A stretch of DNA of 64,000 nt from CBDAQR01 sp965199055 (GCA_965199055.1 CBDAQR010000003.1:1054001-1118000); one strand, 5' to 3'; positions 8,802 to 18,562 are shown, counted from the first letter of the stretch. Program-made: numbers and translations. The notes: a model not told the origin generated them from the sequence alone.

Positions 8802-10019
8802 ATGTCCCGCGAACACGACGATGTTCTACACCGTCACCTCAACCTGCCACTTGTCACCTTTTATGGCCTTGGCACCATCATCGGTGCAGGCATTTATGTA
8901 CTGGTCAGCGAGGTAGCGCGCACCTCGGGCACACTCATGCCCACCGCGTTCGTCGTCGCAGCTATCATCGCCGGGCTAACCGGACTGTGTTACGCCGAGC
9001 TCTGCTGCCGCTACCCCAAAGCCGCGGGCGCCGTTCTCTATGTCGACAAAGCCTTCGGCATACCCGCTCTATCACAACTCACGGGAGTCATGGTGCTGCT
9101 GACCGGCGTGGTCTCTGCCGCCACCATCTCTCGCGGATTTGTTGGTTACCTCGGGCTATATATCGACATCTCACCGGCGCTGGCCATCGTTGGGCTATGC
9201 CTGGTAATGGGTGTCATCACGTCCATCGGCATTCGCGAATCTGCCTGGGCGATTACGCTTATCACATTGCTGGAGGTAGGCGGGCTAGTGTTCGTGTTGG
9301 GCTTCGCTGGTTGGGACAAACCCATCATCGAGCAGCCTGCGAACATGCACATGCAGGGCTTCACCCCCATTATGCTGGGAGCGTTTCTCGCCTTTTATGC
9401 GTTCATCGGTTTTGAGGATATGGTGAACCTGGCTGAAGAAGTCATCGATCCAGAACATAACGTGCCCCGCTCCATTGTCTTATCGATCGTGCTGTCGACC
9501 GTACTCTATCTTGCCGTGGCGCTGGCGGCGGTCATGTTTATCAACCTGGAACAGCTCGCCCAGAGCAGTTCTCCACTGGCACTGATGGTCGCGGACTATC
9601 CCGCCGCCGTTGCGGCGGTGGGACTCATTGGCATGGTCGCGATCAGCAATGGCGCGCTGACGCAAATCATCATGGCCAGTCGCATGCTGTTTGGGATGGC
9701 AAGGCGGGGTTTACTGCCGCAGCTGTTTGCTCATGTGAACCAACGCACCCGTACGCCCTTACTCAACACCTGGCTGGTCACGGCGGTCATTCTGGGATTC
9801 GCACTGTGGCTGCCGGTTTCCACTCTGGCGAAGCTCACCAGCGCGATTATGTTGCTCGTGTTCGCTCTGGTGAATCTGTCACTGCTGCTGGTCAAGACCC
9901 GCCATCAATACGAGGAGCTGAAACCGGGTTTTCGGGTACCCCGCATCGTGCCGCTGTTGGGATTAGCTGCCAATCTAAGTCTGCTCATGTACCAACTGCT
10001 CACCATTGATATTGGTTGA
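8802..10019 (+). CDS. APC superfamily amino-acid permease
   Basis: A 405-residue polytopic transporter with about 11-12 membrane segments. The N-terminal GLGTIIGAGIYVLV motif (helix 1, the substrate and ion site in the APC fold) is diagnostic, and FYAFIGFEDMVNLAEE in helix 6 is the matching half of the binding site. The sequence is shorter than the usual 440-500 residues, and it ends soon after the last helix. It would import an amino acid or amine; the substrate cannot be read from the sequence. The AhpD-like gene begins 22 bases downstream. Confidence 0.87.
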   Translation: MSREHDDVLHRHLNLPLVTFYGLGTIIGAGIYVLVSEVARTSGTLMPTAFVVAAIIAGLTGLCYAELCCRYPKAAGAVLYVDKAFGIPALSQLTGVMVLLTGVVSAATISRGFVGYLGLYIDISPALAIVGLCLVMGVITSIGIRESAWAITLITLLEVGGLVFVLGFAGWDKPIIEQPANMHMQGFTPIMLGAFLAFYAFIGFEDMVNLAEEVIDPEHNVPRSIVLSIVLSTVLYLAVALAAVMFINLEQLAQSSSPLALMVADYPAAVAAVGLIGMVAISNGALTQIIMASRMLFGMARRGLLPQLFAHVNQRTRTPLLNTWLVTAVILGFALWLPVSTLAKLTSAIMLLVFALVNLSLLLVKTRHQYEELKPGFRVPRIVPLLGLAANLSLLMYQLLTIDIG

Positions 10020-10041
10020 GCGCGGTGGCACCATCGAAACC

Positions 10042-11238
10042 ATGGTGCATTTCAGCTACGCAGACAGTCCCTACATCATTCGCGAAGACCTGAAACAGGC
10101 TTACCGCGACTACTGGGAGGCGCTGGCCGCCCCAGGCAATTGGTGGTCAGGCGTAGAGCGCGTCGCAATCGCCGAAGAAGTCCGCCACGCCACGACCTGT
10201 GCTTACTGTGCCGAGCGCAAGAATGCGCTATCTCCCTATAACTTCCCCGGGGAGCACACTCACGGCGGCAAGCTACCGGAAAGAATCGTGGATGCGGTGC
10301 ACCGCATCATCACAGACCAGGGTCGCATTACCCAGGCCTGGATCGATGACAACGCGGCAGCCGGTTTTAGTGTGGAGCAATACGTCGAGCTCTTGGGCAT
10401 TGCAGTGACGGTGTTCAGCATTGATGAATTTAACCGCGCACTTTCGCTGCCACTGGAACCCCTCCCCGAACCGCAGGCAGGAGAGCCCGACGGCTACCGC
10501 CCGGCGGAGGCAACTCACGCCACCGGCTTCGTGCCCATGATTCCCGACAAGGGTCCTGGCAGCAATGAGCAGGATCTTTGGCCACCGGGCCGTTCGGCCA
10601 ATGTGTTGCGCGCCCTCAGCCTGGTTCCCGACGCGGTTCGCTGCTGGCGCAACGTGTCCAATGCGCAATACTTGAATATGGGCGAGATCATGAAGCCCGC
10701 GTCGAAGATCAATCGCACCCTGGATCGCCTGCAGATCGAGACCGTGGCAGGCAGGGTCTCTTCTATCAACGAGTGCTTTTACTGAACCAGCTCGCACGCC
10801 ACCATGCTCAGTTTGAGTGCGGAAGCTTCCAATACAGACGTTGATCTGCAGATTATCAATGGTGAAGACAGTGCCGGCGATGGCGGCGTGCTGCACGGCA
10901 AAGAACTCATGGCGTTCGCCGAGGCGATAGCGCGTCGCGAAGAATCCGCCCTGCTGACGACCCGGCAGGCATTAATCGATGCAGCCGGCAATGACGCCAT
11001 GGTCGACGCCGCCGCGGTGGCGGGCAACTTTCAGCGCATGGTACGAATCGCAGACTCCACCGGAATCCCGGTCGACGGCATGATGGGCACGCTTAGCGCG
11101 CCGATTTCCGAAGCGCTTAATCTGCGTCGCTTTGGGTCCGCGCAGAACACCCCCGAATGGTCGGCCATCAAACGCCTGCTCAATATTCCAAAGCGCGCCC
11201 TGGCGACTACGCTCCTAAAACTCACGGGCTCGCGCTGA
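10042..11238 (+). CDS. Two-domain AhpD-like alkylhydroperoxidase-related selenoprotein (UGA = Sec248)
   Basis: Read through the TGA at 10783-10785, this is a 398-residue protein with two AhpD/CMD-like domains. Domain 1 has Cys53-Ala-Tyr-Cys56 followed by Lys60. Domain 2 reads Glu233-x11-Cys245-Phe-Tyr-UGA248-x3-His252. This is exactly the spacing of the catalytic Glu/Cys/Cys/His set of AhpD (E118, C130, C133, H137 in the Mycobacterium tuberculosis enzyme, from memory), with the second Cys replaced by UGA. The frame continues without break to 11238, and the downstream part has no ribosome binding site of its own. A stem-loop follows the UGA (separate entry). The role is probably thiol/selenol-dependent peroxide reduction. 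The start at 10042 (ATG) is preferred over a TTG at 10006 that overlaps the permease. No sel genes are in the window. If UGA is a stop, the product is a 247-residue protein ending before the second active site is complete. Confidence 0.8.
10786..10826 (+). promoter_or_regulatory. Candidate bacterial SECIS hairpin after the UGA
   Basis: Directly after the UGA codon a stem can form between 10805-10810 (TGCTCA) and 10814-10819 (TGAGTG), with two G-U pairs and a three-base loop GTT at 10811-10813. A short outer pairing GCT (10790-10792) with AGC (10824-10826) could extend it. The loop starts with G and lies 25 bases after the UGA, inside the 16-37 range described for bacterial SECIS elements. An alternative stem, CGCAC (10793-10797) with GTGCG (10817-10821), competes. 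Folding was done by eye only. Confidence 0.5.
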
Positions 11239-11249
11239 TCAGCGCAGGG

Positions 11250-13154
11250 CTATTCTGCGGTCGCCTCCAAGGCCTTCAGCAGTAGCTGCCTGGTCAGTTT
11301 ATCTTTCACGCTGTCGGCGTCTGCCAGCCCCATGCGCTCCAGGTGAGGCATGAAGTGTTGTTCCGTTTCGGCGTCAACCAGGCCATCGGCCGCCATTTCT
11401 ACCAAGCCCGCCGCATCACTATTCGCCTTCAGCCACTCCAGCGCATGGAGCAACATCTCCTCTACAAAAGTGAAATCACTGCCGAGGGGAAACGCCCGGA
11501 AAAGGCCTTGTGCTTTGTATTCAGCGTAAATCTCAGTCAACCGTTGCGGTGTGTTATTAGTAAAGGCGCGCGGTATTTCGTAGTCCGCCGGCAGTTTTCC
11601 TTGCGACTTCGCGGTATCCATCAGTTCCTGCTGAAAACGCGAATCGCTAATCGACAGCATGGCGCCGATGCATTCAGCGTCAGTCTTCCCGCGCAAATCT
11701 GCGATGCCATACTCCGTCACGATGATATCCCGCAAGTGCCTGGGAATGGTGGTGTGTCCGTAGTTCCAGAGAATATTGGAAGTGACCTCACCACCCTTAT
11801 TGCGAGTAGCGCGCACCAGAATGATAGAGCGGGCCCCTTCTAGCTCATGCGCCTGCGCCACAAAATTGTATTGGCCTCCAACACCCGACAGCGCCCGACC
11901 ATCTTCTACAGCGTCTGAAACATTTGCGCCGAGCAGGGTCACAGCAAACGCCGTGTTGATGAATCGCCCGTGCGTGCGCTGAGCGCGCTTCAGTTCCTCC
12001 TGGCCGTACAGGTGATTGACGAAGCTGATCTTGGTCATGTCGATCTTCGCCAACTGCTCGTCAGCCAGTTGATTCAGCCCCTCGTAGAAGGCATTGGGGC
12101 CCAGGAAAAAACCGCCAGTCATGCACACGGGACCACTGGGACCCTCGACTTCACGCTTAACCACACCGGCCTGCATCAGTCGAAACAAGCCATAGGTAAA
12201 CATTTCGCTGCAGCCATACAAGCCCTGTTCGAAGATGCCCAGGTCTCCGCTTTCTTCGATGGCATCAAAATAGGTCGTAGAGAAGCCCGCCTCAGCTGAG
12301 AGTTTGCGCCAGGTCGCATTGTCCTCATGACGCAGCAAAAGACCGCTAGCAACCGCATCACCGAGCGCCCCGATACCGATCTGCAGCGTGCCCCCATCCC
12401 TCACCAGGGTAGACGCAGCCAGACCAATAAAGTGCTCCGCTATACCCACGGGCATATTGGGCGTGCTAATCAGTTTGTGATGACAGGCGGGATCATCAAT
12501 GAGTACGTCGAAGAAATCCTCGCTTTCCAACAAAGCGCTGTTCACCATGAAGGGCAACTCTTCATGGATCTGGCCAACCGTGAGAATTGTCCGGCCCTTG
12601 GCGCGCTCCTCTTTGATCATCGGCAGCATATCGAGCGTCACTTCCGGATTGCAGGACAGGCTCAACTGTTCCTCCGACTCTCCCGCAAAATTTTCTGCAT
12701 AGCGGCGCGCTACGGTCTGGGCCAACACGTTGACTCCGCGACGCATCATGTCTCTGGCGGCATGGGTGTAGTTGCTGTTGATATAGTTCTGCTGCGCTGT
12801 GGGGTTACCCAACTCAGCCGCTGGCTGAACAAAAAACTCGATCAGTTCGACGTTATCCGGCAGGCTGCCGTCACGGGAGGCGTGCAGGTACTCCAACTCC
12901 TCATAATCACCAAACACGCGCTCGACGAAGGGGTCCAGAAACCGTGACTGCAAGTCACCATCGCTGGACGGACGCGCCAAAGAGAGCGCCGTCAGAATAG
13001 TCAGCGAGATTTGCGGGTTATCGGCGGCCCGGTGATACAGTGCGTTGGCCAGAGGATTGGGCTTGCCCATCCCCAGCGGCATCGCCAGCACAATGTCTCC
13101 CTGGGTTTGCTCGATGATCTCGTCCACCGCAGCTGCGAGCGTGTCAACGCGCAT
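11250..13154 (-). CDS. Acetyl-CoA hydrolase/transferase family protein
   Basis: A 634-residue member of the acetyl-CoA hydrolase/transferase (class I CoA-transferase-like) family. It is cytoplasmic and expected to move CoA between carboxylic acids or hydrolyse acyl-CoA. Family marks include the LQIGIGALGDAVA segment, GGFFLGPNAFYEGLN, a central VGGQYNFVAQA and the VTEYGIADLRGKT motif near residue 480. The protein is about 100-150 residues longer than classical members, with the extra length mainly at the C-terminus (the helical part after about residue 520). The ATG at 13154 is used because GGAG lies about 8 bases upstream; a TTG two codons earlier is also in frame. Convergent with the selenoprotein gene and divergent from the DUF885 gene. 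Confidence 0.82.
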   Translation of the reverse strand: MRVDTLAAAVDEIIEQTQGDIVLAMPLGMGKPNPLANALYHRAADNPQISLTILTALSLARPSSDGDLQSRFLDPFVERVFGDYEELEYLHASRDGSLPDNVELIEFFVQPAAELGNPTAQQNYINSNYTHAARDMMRRGVNVLAQTVARRYAENFAGESEEQLSLSCNPEVTLDMLPMIKEERAKGRTILTVGQIHEELPFMVNSALLESEDFFDVLIDDPACHHKLISTPNMPVGIAEHFIGLAASTLVRDGGTLQIGIGALGDAVASGLLLRHEDNATWRKLSAEAGFSTTYFDAIEESGDLGIFEQGLYGCSEMFTYGLFRLMQAGVVKREVEGPSGPVCMTGGFFLGPNAFYEGLNQLADEQLAKIDMTKISFVNHLYGQEELKRAQRTHGRFINTAFAVTLLGANVSDAVEDGRALSGVGGQYNFVAQAHELEGARSIILVRATRNKGGEVTSNILWNYGHTTIPRHLRDIIVTEYGIADLRGKTDAECIGAMLSISDSRFQQELMDTAKSQGKLPADYEIPRAFTNNTPQRLTEIYAEYKAQGLFRAFPLGSDFTFVEEMLLHALEWLKANSDAAGLVEMAADGLVDAETEQHFMPHLERMGLADADSVKDKLTRQLLLKALEATAE

Positions 13155-13230
13155 GCTCAATCTCCTGTTGCTGTCTCTTGGGGTATCATTACATGAACTG
13201 CATTTGAAGGCCGAAGAACTGGGACTATAT

Positions 13231-14970
13231 ATGAAAAACTACTACCTCTGGCTAATCCTATGCCTGCTCGCGCCCGGCGCCCTTGCCAACACCGATGCCG
13301 AGTTCGAAGCGCTGCTGGCAGAACACTGGCAAACCGCCAAAGCCGAGAAAACCGGTTTTCGCTCAGACCCGGACGGCTACCGCTTGGGTGGTAAGTTGGC
13401 CTCGGTGACGGCCGACGCTCGCGACCGTCGGCAGGCGTATAACGACAGTGTACTGGCGCGCATGGCGGACATTGACCCTGCCCAGCTGAACCGCGACAAC
13501 CGCGTCAGCTACAAAGTATTTCTCTTCGAACGCCAAACCGAGCGGGACTCCTACTCCCAGTTAGATCACCTGTATCCGCTCACCAATCGTGCCGGGTGGC
13601 ATCTCTCGGTCGCCAATGCACCGGCAGGAATGACGTTTATTACTCTAAAGGATTACGAGGACTACCTGGTCAGCCTGGCCGACTTCCCCCGCTATAACTC
13701 CGAACACATCGCCCTGTTGAAAGAAGCGATTGCGGCGGGCCACACCCAGTTCTGCAAATCGATGGAAGGCTTCGATAAGTCCATTAGCAGTCAACTGGTG
13801 AATACCGCACAGGAGAGTGGCTTCTACGTGCCGCTGGCCAACATGCCTGCCTCCTTCCCAGCCGAGACCCGCAAAGACCTGCAGTTAAGAGGCCGCCTGC
13901 TCATTGAAGAGGCAGTGCTACCTGCGTATGTGGACCTGTTGGGCTTCTACCTTGAGGAGTATGCACCCAGGTGCCGCACCACCGAGGGTATTACCAGCCT
14001 TCCGGGCGGCGAGGACTACTACGCCTATCTGCTGCGTTACTTCACCACCACCGACATGACTGCGCAGCAAATACACGACCTCGGTCTCAGCGAGGTGGAG
14101 CGCATCCAGCAGGAAATGCGCGCCATCATTAAGGAATCGGGCTTTGACGGCAGCTTTGCTGAATTCCTCAACTTCCTGCGCACAGACCCACAGTTCTACG
14201 TGACTGAGCCTGAGGACCTGCTCGAAAAGGCCTCAAGAATCTCAAAACGCATGGATGGTCAGCTGCCGCGCTTGTTCGGCAAGCTGCCGCGCACGCCTTA
14301 CGACATTCAGGAAATACCCGCCAGCATCGCGGAGAAAACAACGGGTGCCTATTACTCACCCATGCCGGGCGACGGCCGCACACCGGGCAGCTACTACGTC
14401 AATACATCACTGCTGCACTCGCGTCCTTTGTATACCCTCGAAGCACTGTCTTTCCACGAGGCGGTGCCCGGCCACCACTTACAAATGGCTCTGGCCATTG
14501 AACAGGAAATGCCCGACTTTCGGCGTCAGCTTTACCATTCTGCCTTCGGCGAAGGCTGGGCGCTGTACTCCGAAGCACTCGGCAAAGAGGTGGGGTTTTA
14601 CGACAATCCCTATAGCGATTTTGGGCGCCTGACCTACGAGATGTGGCGAGCAGTGCGGCTGGTCGTCGATACTGGTATGCACGCCTTTGGCTGGACCCGA
14701 CAGCAGGCGATCGACTATATGGCCGAGCGCACCGCGCTGAGCATTCACGAGGTGACCTCAGAGATCGACCGCTACATCACCTGGCCGGGACAGGCCACTG
14801 CCTACAAGATTGGTGAATTGCGGATCTGGGAGCTGCGCAGGGAAGCGGAGAACGCGCTTGGAGACAAGTTTGATCTGCGCGCTTTTCACGACGCCGTGTT
14901 GGCCAACGGCTCGGTACCGATCTCGGTACTGGAGGAATTAGTAAGGGAGTGGATCGCTGCGCAGCGCTAG
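13231..14970 (+). CDS. DUF885 family secreted hydrolase
   Basis: A 579-residue exported protein. The ATG at 13231 gives a proper signal peptide (KNYYLWLILCLLAPGALA), whereas longer frames run antisense into the neighbouring CoA-transferase gene. The DUF885 signature HEAVPGHH at residues 409-416, preceded by ALSFHE and followed by GEGWALYSE, resembles a zinc-metallopeptidase HExxH arrangement with a downstream Glu. The YYAYLLRYFTTTDMTAQQIH segment is also typical. Family members are thought to be metallo-carboxypeptidase-like, but the substrate is not known. It converges on the PilB-like gene, with 9 bases between stops. Confidence 0.82.
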   Translation: MKNYYLWLILCLLAPGALANTDAEFEALLAEHWQTAKAEKTGFRSDPDGYRLGGKLASVTADARDRRQAYNDSVLARMADIDPAQLNRDNRVSYKVFLFERQTERDSYSQLDHLYPLTNRAGWHLSVANAPAGMTFITLKDYEDYLVSLADFPRYNSEHIALLKEAIAAGHTQFCKSMEGFDKSISSQLVNTAQESGFYVPLANMPASFPAETRKDLQLRGRLLIEEAVLPAYVDLLGFYLEEYAPRCRTTEGITSLPGGEDYYAYLLRYFTTTDMTAQQIHDLGLSEVERIQQEMRAIIKESGFDGSFAEFLNFLRTDPQFYVTEPEDLLEKASRISKRMDGQLPRLFGKLPRTPYDIQEIPASIAEKTTGAYYSPMPGDGRTPGSYYVNTSLLHSRPLYTLEALSFHEAVPGHHLQMALAIEQEMPDFRRQLYHSAFGEGWALYSEALGKEVGFYDNPYSDFGRLTYEMWRAVRLVVDTGMHAFGWTRQQAIDYMAERTALSIHEVTSEIDRYITWPGQATAYKIGELRIWELRREAENALGDKFDLRAFHDAVLANGSVPISVLEELVREWIAAQR

Positions 14971-14979
14971 GCCGCCATG

Positions 14980-17061
14980 TTAACGGTGAAAGACCCCACT
15001 CACCTGTGCATCGAAGTCTTCCAGGTTCACCGGCTTGGAAACCACATAGTTCGCCCCGTGCGATGCCAGCATTTCTTCTACCGAGGTATCACCCTCGGGC
15101 AAGATAAGCACAGCAGGCAAACCCGACCAATCGAATGCGGAACGCAGATCGAGCAGAAACTCTTTACAGGAAGAGCCCGCATGCTCCATATCGAGAATCA
15201 GTAGGTCAGTATCGCGCCGGGCACGCAGATGCTTCACTGCGTCATCTATGACATTAAAGCTGGTCAACTGATATTTACCATTCACATGTGAAGTGATCCG
15301 CTCAATCAGGTCTGCGTCCTCACTGATCATTAAAAGATTGGCGCGCGCGATTCCCTCGGTATCCAGGTCACCGGAGAGGAAATCATATATATCCTTGTCT
15401 TCATCTTCCGCAATATCCGCCCAGAACTTCAGACCGAGGACCCTATGCGCCTCCTCCACCGTCGTTTCGCCGGACTGCACCAGGCCGCGGGCGCGCTGGC
15501 CCAGCGATTGGAAGCTACCTGCCAGATTGGCATTGAGCTTCTCCTGGTCGAAGTCATTGTTCATCAGTACGCGACTAAGTCCAGGCGTCATCTCAATGAT
15601 CTCCAGCACCGGCATGCGTCCCTTGTAACCGGTATAGGCGCAGTGCTCACAGCCCACAGCGCGCCTGGCTGGCGCCCTGCCCTGGTTGATGGTCGCAAAG
15701 AGGTTTTCCGCTGAGCTGAGAGGCTCTTCCACGGGCGCGGCACACTCAGGGCACAGTTTACGCACCAGGCGCTGGGCAACGATGCCCAGCAGGGTCTCAC
15801 CCAGCACAGGTTGAGACACGCCAAGATCGAGCAAACGGGCAACAGCATTGCGCGCATCCATGGTATGCAATGTTGAAAACAGCAGGTGGCCAGTGAGCGC
15901 CGCGCGGGTAGCAATTACCGCCGTTTCCTCATCGCGGATCTCCCCCACCAAGAGAATGTCTGGGTCCTGGCGCAATATAGAGCGCAGACCGGCCTCAAAA
16001 CTGAGACCCCGCTTCTCATCGATATCGACCTGTGACAGACCCTCGATCTGGTACTCCACCGGATTCTCAAGTGTGATGATATTGGTCTGCTCGTCATTCA
16101 GCGACGCGAGCAAGCCATACAAACTGGTGGTCTTACCCGAACCGGTTGGCCCCGTGAACAGAATCATCCCCTGGCTAAAGCTGGTCAGGCGCCTGAGAAT
16201 TTTCAACTCCTGCGGTGGCAGGTTCATACTGGTGAGGTTGAATACGGAGCCCTGATCCAGCAACCGAATCACCAGGCGATGTCCATCGCGATTAGGTAAC
16301 ACCGACACACGCAAATCGATGCGCCGATTGCCAACAAACAACGTCGCGCGGCCATCCTGCGGCACCATGGCCTTGGAGGGGTCCATGCCGGTCATATTCA
16401 TGAAGTAACGAATCAGCCGTTCCATCACATTGGTGGGCATCGCCGCAGATCGCCGCAAAACCCCGTCTACGCGAAAGCGTATCTGGCCGCCGCCCAGATG
16501 CGGTTGCACATGTATGTCTGACGCTTTCAGCGTGTGAGCCTTGTACAACATCTGTCTAGCTAGTTTGACGATACTATGACGCTGCATCGGGCTATCGCTG
16601 ACAGGCTCACCCTTCTCGGTAAGTCGAATGTGGCTCTTTAGGTTTGAGCCGACGTCGCTCACATAGAGCCGATTGAAGTGCGCCTCGACCTGCTGCGGCG
16701 AAGCCACTTCAACGAGAATCGCTTTGCCCGCTGCAAAGCGCGCCTGCTCCAAACCGTTTTCGTCCTTGGGGTCCGCCATCGCGACAACAAGCTCTGGCCC
16801 CTCGAGACGCAAGGGCACGAGTGTGCGCTCTTGTGCCAGTTTGGCAGGAATATAGCGGCCCACTACGTCGGTCGCGCTGCCGAAATTGGCCAAGCTCTTG
16901 TGAAAGTGATCAGCCACCGCTTGCGCAAATTTCTCCTGGTCCATCTCGCAGTGACGGGCGGCCACGTTCCACGCCTCGGATAGCGTCGATGGGATCGTCG
17001 GCAATCTACCCGTCGTGGTGTTGTGGGCGATGACTTCTGCCATCCAGGTAAGGTCCGCCAT
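14980..17061 (-). CDS. PilB/GspE-type secretion ATPase with C-terminal receiver-like domain
   Basis: A 693-residue hexameric motor ATPase of the type II secretion / type IV pilus family. It has an N-terminal GspE-N region (about residues 60-150), a Walker A GPTGSGKTTS near residue 303, an Asp box, a Walker B-like LLVGEIRDEETA, a His box LFSTLHTMDA, and a four-cysteine zinc site (CPEC ... CEHC, about 430-475). The last 120 residues form a receiver-like domain with a phospho-acceptor-like Asp in LLILDMEHAG and a Lys in VVSKPVN, although the first acidic pair is degraded (MISEDAD). The ATG at 17061 has AAGGAAA upstream; a TTG two codons earlier is also in frame. No other pilus assembly gene is adjacent, so its machine is unknown. 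Confidence 0.85.
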   Translation of the reverse strand: MADLTWMAEVIAHNTTTGRLPTIPSTLSEAWNVAARHCEMDQEKFAQAVADHFHKSLANFGSATDVVGRYIPAKLAQERTLVPLRLEGPELVVAMADPKDENGLEQARFAAGKAILVEVASPQQVEAHFNRLYVSDVGSNLKSHIRLTEKGEPVSDSPMQRHSIVKLARQMLYKAHTLKASDIHVQPHLGGGQIRFRVDGVLRRSAAMPTNVMERLIRYFMNMTGMDPSKAMVPQDGRATLFVGNRRIDLRVSVLPNRDGHRLVIRLLDQGSVFNLTSMNLPPQELKILRRLTSFSQGMILFTGPTGSGKTTSLYGLLASLNDEQTNIITLENPVEYQIEGLSQVDIDEKRGLSFEAGLRSILRQDPDILLVGEIRDEETAVIATRAALTGHLLFSTLHTMDARNAVARLLDLGVSQPVLGETLLGIVAQRLVRKLCPECAAPVEEPLSSAENLFATINQGRAPARRAVGCEHCAYTGYKGRMPVLEIIEMTPGLSRVLMNNDFDQEKLNANLAGSFQSLGQRARGLVQSGETTVEEAHRVLGLKFWADIAEDEDKDIYDFLSGDLDTEGIARANLLMISEDADLIERITSHVNGKYQLTSFNVIDDAVKHLRARRDTDLLILDMEHAGSSCKEFLLDLRSAFDWSGLPAVLILPEGDTSVEEMLASHGANYVVSKPVNLEDFDAQVSGVFHR

Positions 17062-17077
17062 GACCAATTTCCTTCAC

Positions 17078-18529
17078 TTATCGGCGCACGGAGCGCTGTT
17101 TATTTTTTAACCCGATTATACTGCACAACAACAGGTTCACACCCAACGCCCACACGCCGGCGTGCACACCCAGCGGCATGTCCCAGGCGGGCACCAGCTT
17201 CATCGCACTGCAGGTCAGCGCGCCTGCTAGCAGACCCACCAGCAATGCCTGTGTATCCAGTTTTTGACAACGCACACCGAGAATGATCAAGGGCGCTACC
17301 TGCAGCAACAGTTCCAGCTTCAGTACCAGCAGCGCCCAGATCGTTTGAGGCAGGAGAATGGCCAACGTGGCCATCAGTGCTATCAAGGCCCAGCTCAATC
17401 GCCGACTGAAACGGTGCGCTCGCGCAGAATCCATGCCGCTGTGTTCAACAACAATGTCCTTACTGATGATGGAGCCCAGCGAAAGCAGAGCCGAGTCGAT
17501 CGTCGACATGATGGCGGCAATGGCGGCCGACAAGAACAACACCCTGAGCCAGATCAAGGAGGCGTTTTCACCGATGAGTAAGTTGATGGACAGCAACATC
17601 ACGTTCTCGCTATCACTGCGCTCAAGCTCAGGAAACCAGGTGGCTGCACTCATACCGATGAGCATGATCGGCAAGGTGGTGAACAGTGGCATAAAAAACA
17701 TCAGCCGGTAGGAGCGGCGCAAGGTTTGCACGTCTCTTGCGGCAAAAATCCGTTGTATGGCCTGCGGGTAGACCGCAGCGGCAAACGCTATAAGGAAGAC
17801 CAGGCTAATGAAGCTCGTCACCCCCTGGGGTAGAGCGAGCAATTCCCTGGCAGCGTCTCCCAGCGCAGCCGGTTGTGCGACAACACCGGTTTCCTGGGTG
17901 GCCGCCAATAGAAAGAATACGAGCAGGCAAGTCGAGAGCAGCAAGATACCCTGCAGGACGTCGGTCCATATTACGCCGCGCATGCCGCCGATACTTTCGT
18001 AGATCGCCATGACCAGGGCGATGCCAGCGATACCCCAGGCCGCAGAAACCAGCCCCCCGGTGCTGGATTCGACCAGCAGGCCCACTGCCTTCAAGTTACC
18101 GAGGATAAAACTCACCAACACGACGGCGATGATGAGATTCACGAGGTTGCGAAGCGCTGGACTCTGGTAGCGCCACATGACGAAATCGCCGGTAGTGATA
18201 AAGCGATGGTCTCGCGCCAACGCATTCAGCCGGGGTGCAAACAGCGAATACACCAGGACGATACCGCTAACGCCAAGAATGAAGGCCGCTGCGGCAAGAC
18301 CGTCTCGATAGGCCTTGCCCGGCAAGGCGAACAAGCTATTACCACTGTACTGCGTAGCGTATAGGGTGAAGAAAAGGCTCAATAGCCCGAGGGAACTGCC
18401 GGCCAGGTAATAATCGTTGAGTGATTGCTCTCGACTGGCCCGATTCGCGGCCCAGCCGATGAGTAGCAGCGACGCTAAGTATGTGGCAACGGCGATTATT
18501 TCTGTGCCGCTGAGTATTGTCTGGCCCAT
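17078..18529 (-). CDS. Sodium:solute symporter (SSS) family transporter
   Basis: A 483-residue inner-membrane protein with about 13 hydrophobic helices. The LNDYYLAGSSLGLL segment after helix 1, the TLYATQYSGNSLFALPG helix and GGMRGVIWTDVLQ in the middle are standard marks of the SSS family (PutP/SglT fold). It should couple Na+ to uptake of an organic solute that cannot be named from sequence. It lies 16 bases upstream of the PilB-like ATPase on the same strand, and is divergent from the malonyl-CoA decarboxylase gene. Confidence 0.87.
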   Translation of the reverse strand: MGQTILSGTEIIAVATYLASLLLIGWAANRASREQSLNDYYLAGSSLGLLSLFFTLYATQYSGNSLFALPGKAYRDGLAAAAFILGVSGIVLVYSLFAPRLNALARDHRFITTGDFVMWRYQSPALRNLVNLIIAVVLVSFILGNLKAVGLLVESSTGGLVSAAWGIAGIALVMAIYESIGGMRGVIWTDVLQGILLLSTCLLVFFLLAATQETGVVAQPAALGDAARELLALPQGVTSFISLVFLIAFAAAVYPQAIQRIFAARDVQTLRRSYRLMFFMPLFTTLPIMLIGMSAATWFPELERSDSENVMLLSINLLIGENASLIWLRVLFLSAAIAAIMSTIDSALLSLGSIISKDIVVEHSGMDSARAHRFSRRLSWALIALMATLAILLPQTIWALLVLKLELLLQVAPLIILGVRCQKLDTQALLVGLLAGALTCSAMKLVPAWDMPLGVHAGVWALGVNLLLCSIIGLKNKQRSVRR

Positions 18530-18562
18530 CCAATCTGCCTTGATAACCGCTTTTCGTTATAG

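Noticed and set aside
10273..10896. 207-residue minus-strand frame opposite the selenoprotein gene
   Set aside because: A shadow frame without family resemblance; its existence does not explain the Cys-x2-UGA-x3-His pattern on the other strand.
10804..11238. Separate 144-residue gene starting at the ATG after the UGA
   Set aside because: It is in the same frame as the upstream AhpD-like domain, has no ribosome binding site, and begins inside the second AhpD-like active site. It is the C-terminal half of the selenoprotein.
12327..12947. 206-residue plus-strand frame opposite the CoA-transferase gene
   Set aside because: It lies wholly antisense to a well-conserved enzyme and has no recognisable domain or start signal.
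13045..13230. Longer N-terminus for the DUF885 protein
   Set aside because: It runs antisense into the CoA-transferase gene and would bury the signal peptide that begins at 13231.
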